Below are positions 58,600-64,000 of a stretch of DNA of 64,000 nucleotides, piece by piece (position 1 is the first letter of the stretch; every line of letters starts with the position of its first letter). The notes below the pieces were generated by a model. It was not told where the DNA came from, made no database searches, and was given only the letters and a program-made list of their open reading frames with translations. The DNA lies in assembly GCA_946807835.1 (NCBI GenBank), contig OX327686.1:1922001-1986000 (forward strand), given 5' to 3'. Origin of the DNA: Ailanthus altissimus. Its lineage: Eukaryota; Streptophyta; Magnoliopsida; Sapindales; Simaroubaceae. The position numbers were made by a program, and so were the translations under genes.

Positions 58600-61500
58600 A
58601 TGGCTCCAAAAGCTGGCAAGGCAAAACCCCATAAAGCCAAAGGAGAGAAGAAGAAAAAGGAAGAGAAAGGTCTCATATATTATTTCTGCCTATCTTCTTC
58701 TGTTCATTTTCTTGTTAGTTTACGGGCTTTCTGTTTGGTTGCCGAGAAAATTAGCAGATGTGGAAAAGTATATGCAACTCGTATGCCCAGATGAATATTT
58801 ATGTTGCATACATGTTTTCTCATTTTCTTGCATTTTCTTGGCAACCGAATGGAATCTTATCTTCAAACTCATTGTTCATTTTTCTTTAAAAACCATTATT
58901 TGGTTGCTGAGAAAATTAATTAACAAAAGAAAAATAACACATACCCAGATGAATAATCACGCTTGTTTTTAACTCATAACAACATTTTCATTCAACTTTT
59001 CTATCAATTCTTCACCATTTTGTCGGCCACCAAAGGAACCTTATCTTCAAACTTACTTGTTTTTTTTTTTTGGTTTTTGCTTTGTTTTTCTTTTCTTTTA
59101 ACCCGTTTGTTTGCTAAGAAAATTTAAACTCGTATACCCAGATGAATACTTTTGCTCATACTCATGTTTTAAGATCAATACAGTACTCATTTCAATCACT
59201 TGTCCATTTTCTCGCATTTTCTTGACAACCAAACAGAAACCTTATCTTCAACTGAAATCTTTCCCAATTCTAACAAAGTTTATCACTAATTAATTTCATG
59301 ATAATTGTATGCAGTTTTGCCTAATGTAATCGAAATTACCGTCGAAACTCCGGACGAGTCACAAGTCACACTGAAGGTAATACGAAAGCTTTACATGTAA
59401 TTTGTGCTAACCTCAAGGGGTGACAATGTTAATATCCCTCTAATATTACCGTCTTCAATTTTAAATAATATTATTATTACTATTATTATAATAAGAAAGT
59501 CCTTTTGGTTGATTTTGTGAAGGGTATATCTACGGACAGGATCTTGGACGTGAGAAAGGTTTTGGGGGTTCATATCGAAACGTGCCATCTGACCAACTTT
59601 TCTTTGTCTCACGAGGTACCCCTCTATTTTACTATTATTTATCTTTTCCCCCCTCTATTCTTAATGACTTGTACTTTTGACACCATTTTCCACATTTCTC
59701 ACAAACTTTTTTCGTATAAAGTCGCTTTCACAGTAGATCCCATTTTCCCTTTTCGGGAACGATATCAGCCGTGATGTACTTGCGCGGTTGTTCGATTTAT
59801 TATCATTGATGTCCAAGATGTGGTCCACGCCTGATTTTGATCTGACGGTGTATGTTTATTTACCATTTGATTGCATTTATAAATTCATCATCACGGTTTT
59901 AAGCAAGCGATGGAGACGATCGCACATGATACTTTCTCCTACATTGTTTTTATGGTTGAAGGTTGGATACTTGGATCCCAAGTCGAACTCGGACTGGTAT
60001 ATAAATACATTTAAAAATAATTTTCAAAACCTAAGAAATAATTTTGTTGTTTGTACAATCTTTAAATAAAAAAATTAACTTTTTTATTCTCTCTATATTT
60101 TTAGAATTATTTTTATATACAATTAATTTAAAATTTAAAAGAATATATAATTATTAATTAATAATTGAAGAAATTTATATTTTAGCTCCAATAAAAGAAA
60201 AAAACTAAAATAATATTACATTTTTTTAATATTAAATAATGTGTCATATATTTATTAAATGGTAAATTTTTATAACAAACATTTTTTTTATTTCACAGAT
60301 CGTTTAAGAGGTTAAAAATAAAATTTATTTATTTATTTTTGCTCATTTAATATGATAAAAATTTTAAATAATATTTAAACAGTATAATATTACTCTATTT
60401 ATTACGAGGGTAATGCTCACATTCACCTATGTTAAACACTTAGTTGAGTTTTTTTGTGTGCTAATTTCAATTATCTATAATTAGATTTTTTTTATAAACA
60501 TATTTGAGGGTATTTAGTAAGTATCAAATTGAAAATATATTTATAAATTTTTATGTTTGTGACATTGTTATTAATCGAAAATGTGATTATTATTTTTAGG
60601 TTATATTTATAATGAATTGTGAAATCCTGTACAGATACGAGGACCGAAACTCAAGGACTCGGTGGACATCGTCTCGCTCAAACCCTGCCACCTCACCATC
60701 GTTGAAGGTAAATAACCAATCTATCCACCTTATTCAAAGCCAACGGTCCATATCCAATATTCACCATCTCTTAACATAGACCAACCACACGCAATCATCG
60801 CTCTAGCAATTTAATTTAATTTAATTTTTAAATTTTCAATAACAGAGAACTACACTGAAGAACAAGCAGTCGCTCACATTCGCCGGCTTCTCGACGTCGT
60901 CGCCTGCACAAACAGCTTCGGTCCATCTCCCAAACCGGCCGGTCGGTCCAGTAGCAACGGTTCGAAGGAGACCGGCCCGAAAGAATCCTCCGGTTCCAAT
61001 GAGAGCAGCAGCGAAGCGTCGTCTCCAAATGGAGGCGATTCCAAGCTTAGCAGGGCCGGAGAGAAGATGGCCGACGGTGGCGGTGGCAGCGTCGGTGTTG
61101 GACACGTGGCGAAGAACGGTAAGGACGCGGCGTCGGATAGCGCGGAGAAAGGCGACGCTCTGTCATTGTGTCCGCCTCCGAGACTTGGCCAGTTCTACGA
61201 TTTCTTCTCGTTCTCGCACCTCACTCCGCCGCTTCAATGTACGTTGTCGAGATTGTTTTTGTAAAATGATAACAAACAAAAAGTATATATGTATTTTTTA
61301 TGTAAATATTTTTGGTAAAAATTAAAAATCAGTTTTCGCGTATGTTTTTGAATGACTTCATAATGAGTTTATTATTATTATTATTATTTTAATCCTATTT
61401 TCCATTACGATGCGTTTTTGGTTCTTCTGTTCGTGAAATAGAGAATAGTGCCTTTAAAATGATAGCTTTAAAGGCTCTATAATATGGTATTATATAGCAG

Positions 61501-63923
61501 CTTTTGAGTGCTTATGATATGTTTAGCATTTAGCTTTTGATTAATGTTTTGGTCCTGTGTGGTTAATTTCATGATGATTTTATGGAAGTAGAGATAGAAA
61601 ATGCTCTATAAGATGATATTTTTCGTGATGGTTGTAGATTGATTGAAGTGATTGGATTTTTCTTTTGGTTGCATTTTTTAGCTCAATTTAACTAGATTCG
61701 CACTATAAAGCGTAAATATCTCCTTTTGAAGAAATTTTGTCTTGTTTGATGATTGCACTCTTGTGGGTTGTCTTGCAGACATTCGGAGATCAACTCGTCC
61801 ATTCCTTGAGGATAAAACAGATGATGATTACTTTCAAATTGATGTGAGGGGCTTTAATCTATTGTGCCCTAGTTGATTATTTGGTCGTTGACAGTGAAGT
61901 AATATTTGTATTTGGTGGGAATTGGTGAATATGCAGGTCCGGGTCTGCAGTGGGAGGCCAACAACAATTGTTGCATCCCGAAAAGGGTTCTACCCTGCTG
62001 GAAAGTGTCTTCTTCTTTGTCACTCTTTGGTTACTTTGCTGCAACGGATAAGCAGGACTTTTGATGTTGTAAGTTGAATTTAGTCTTTATGACTATATGT
62101 TTTGCAGTAAATTTGTCTCATATGGCTCAATTTTTTATGGTTAATTTCTCTGAATTCTTATTTTTAATCTGTTTCTCCTATATGTGCAAGTTTGACTTTC
62201 TCGTGGAGTTTTATGCCATTCATTAAACAATAAATTTACTTGCAGGCATACAAAGCTCTTATGAAAGCTTTCACTGAACACAATAAAGTATGTATACTTC
62301 ACTAGATATTTTCACAATTTGATAGTAATCCCTGGGGAAAATGTTTTTATTCTTATATATATGAATATTTTATTTGTTTATTCATTTCAGTTTGGCAACC
62401 TTCCATACGGTTTTCGGGCGAACACATGGGTTGTCCCTCCAGTTGTTGCTGAAAACCCATTGGTTTTCCCACTGCTTCCTGTGGAGGATGAAAATTGGGG
62501 AGGAAGTGGGGGTGGGCAAGGGAGAGATGGTAAACATGATAACAGGCAATGGGCTAAAGAATTTGCGATTTTGGCAGCAATGCCTTGTAAAACGGCTGAA
62601 GAGAGGCAAATTCGAGATCGGAAAGCCTTTTTACTTCACAGTTTATTTGTTGATGTCTCACTTTTTAAAGCTGTTGCGGCAATCAAAAATCTGATTGATA
62701 GTAACCAGAACTCCTTAAATGATCCTGCTGCTTCAGTTGTGTATGAGGAAAGATCTGGAGATTTAATTATTAAGGTGACAAGAGATGTACCCGATGCAAG
62801 TGTAAAGTTGGATTTTAAAAATGATGGAACTCAGGTTCTGGGAATGTCACAGGCAGACCTTACTCAGAGAAATTTACTAAAAGGCATAACAGCCGATGAA
62901 AGTGCAACTGTTCAGGTGAGTGCTACATTCCTTTGAATGCATATTTCGATTTACGAAGTAGGTAATAGCTGAGTTCATTTTTTGGTCTTGCAGGACACTT
63001 CTACTTTAGGTGTAGTGATTATTAAACATTGTGGCTATATGGCTGTTGTAAAAGTTTCAGCAGATGTGAATTGGGAGGGAGATCCTATTCCTCAGGACAT
63101 TGACATTGAGGATCAGCCTGAAGGAGGTGCAAATGCCTTGAATGTGAATAGGTGGGTTAATACCTCGGTTATTGTATGATTTTGGAAATAAGATGCACTA
63201 CAAAATAAATCACTTTTTTTGTCGAATACTCTTAACTTGATACATAATGAAACCACATAATGTACACACTAATGTTTTTTCATCAATTCATACTCATGGG
63301 GCATACACACACACACACACTGTAAAATAGATAATAATAAAATTAATAATGCACACCAATTTGTACGTTATTGACTTCTTTTCCTTGTATCATTTTTCAG
63401 CTTGAGGATGCTACTGCACAAGTCATCCACCCCTCAATTCTCTAGTACATTTCAACGATCTCAGAGTGCAGATTTTGAGAACTTGCGGTCTGCTAGGTCT
63501 TTGGTGCGGAAAGTAATAGAAGATAGTTTGATGAAGTTGCAGGAAGAATCCTCCAAATCTATCAGATCTATTAGATGGGAGCTTGGAGCATGTTGGGTGC
63601 AGCATTTGCAAAATCAGGCTTCTGGGAAAAATGATTCCAAGAAAACTGAAGAATCTAAGCCTGAGCCTGCTGTCAAGGGTCTTGGAAAGCAAGGGGCGCT
63701 GCTAAGGGATATCAAGAAGAAATCAGATGGCAGAATAAGCAAAACTGAGCAGGGAAAGGAGGTTCCTGCAGATAACAACCTTGACATGGATAAGAAATCT
63801 GATGCTACTGATCAGAAGGAATTGGAGAAACGAGATGAGGAATTGGAAAAAATGTGGAAAGAACTGCTTCCTGAAGCAGCATATATGCGGCTTAAAGAAT
63901 CAGAAACTGGTCTTCACCTTAAG
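58600..63923 (+). CDS. TSS/REC-type CLU-family protein, first 11 coding exons (continues past the window)
   Basis: Exons: 58600-58669, 59315-59376, 59523-59615, 60635-60707, 60846-61238, 61779-61843, 61937-62068, 62246-62287, 62391-62915, 62994-63151, 63401-63923; all GT/AG, phases match, 712 codons so far. The start [20 protein letters not shown] and the following ubiquitin-like CLU-N region ([37 protein letters not shown]) are typical of the Arabidopsis REDUCED CHLOROPLAST COVERAGE proteins, often annotated as protein TSS. Exon 5 carries a Ser/Gly-rich linker (about residues 115-215). The CLU domain opens with [14 protein letters not shown] in exon 9. A Lys/Glu-rich segment with [14 protein letters not shown] lies in exon 11. 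REC proteins act in the cytosol and set the cell fraction occupied by chloroplasts; they are related to FRIENDLY/CLU. The last GT at 63924 is a normal donor, so TPR repeats and the C-terminus should lie downstream. Confidence 0.93.
58730..59265 (+). repeat. Three diverged tandem copies of a 170-200-bp segment in intron 1
   Basis: Each copy starts with a (G)TTTGCT/GGTTGCYGAGAAAATT word (about 58735, 58899, 59108), has CCAGATGAATA in the middle (about 58788, 58947, 59139) and ends in CTTATCTTCAAAC (about 58857, 59041) or CTTATCTTCAACTG (about 59242). The order of landmarks is the same in all three, so the intron segment was tandemly multiplied and has since diverged. Confidence 0.75.
63305..63320 (+). 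repeat. (AC)n microsatellite in intron 10 of the TSS-type gene
   Basis: An uninterrupted ACACACACACACACAC run lies between exons 10 and 11. Confidence 0.85.
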
Positions 63924-64000
63924 GTTTGCATGCTTGCTACCCCGGAGAACACGAATATGTTGAATTTGATCCATCTTTAAAATCTTTGACCTTTCTTACT

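Noticed and set aside
1..64000. CRISPR arrays, operons, riboswitches, rRNA or free-standing tRNA genes
   Set aside because: None seen; the only tRNA-like sequences belong to the SINE at 44.9 kb and the doubtful remnant at 31.6 kb.

Overview
The window looks like nuclear DNA of a eudicot plant. It is AT-rich, its genes are split by GT-AG introns, its proteins match land-plant families (a plastid ribosomal protein, a WAT1-type transporter, an ASG1-like protein, a MAGATAMA 3-type helicase and a TSS/REC protein), and its gaps hold LTR retrotransposons, a SINE and Mutator-like inverted repeats. I cannot name the species.

Layout. (1) 1-5124: a decayed Ty3/gypsy chromovirus on the + strand. Its 5' end lies outside the window and its 470-bp 3' LTR is complete. 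(2) 6595-9956, - strand: a broken WAT1-related (nodulin MtN21/EamA) transporter gene. (3) 10384-16023: a nest of repeats with two solo LTRs, 10389-13105 (2717 bp) and 14432-15754 (1323 bp). Each has TG...CA ends and a perfect 5-bp target duplication; the second sits inside an older unclassified repeat. (4) About 18752-19404: a 0.65-kb element that is almost entirely an inverted repeat. (5) 19705-20733, + strand: an intronless fasciclin-domain secreted protein. (6) 21280-34208, - strand: a complete 20-exon SEN1/MAA3-type SF1 RNA helicase of 829 aa. (7) 34.2-38.2 kb: transposon-like fragments around two small broken gene remnants. (8) 38793-42042, - strand: a six-exon ASG1-like gene. (9) 44660-45052: a copia-LTR remnant and a compact tRNA-derived SINE with an 11-bp target duplication. 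(10) 45787-48739, - strand: plastid ribosomal protein bL35c in three exons, the last one isolated beyond a 2.4-kb intron. (11) 48.7-54.7 kb: gene-poor, with tandem duplications and a 0.63-kb inverted-repeat element with an 8-9-bp target duplication. (12) 54765-55228, + strand: a two-exon, probably plastid, membrane protein. (13) 58600 to beyond the window end, + strand: the first eleven coding exons of a TSS/REC (CLU-family) gene.

The genes do not form a pathway; this is an ordinary plant gene neighbourhood. Several products relate to plastids (bL35c, the small membrane protein, REC-type CLU protein), but nothing shows that the proximity matters. I found no convincing undescribed multigene system. 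The most useful observations are exon models that short ORFs would miss (complete helicase, L35 exon 3, the transporter pseudogene), the precise insertion footprints, and the mutation pattern of the chromovirus.
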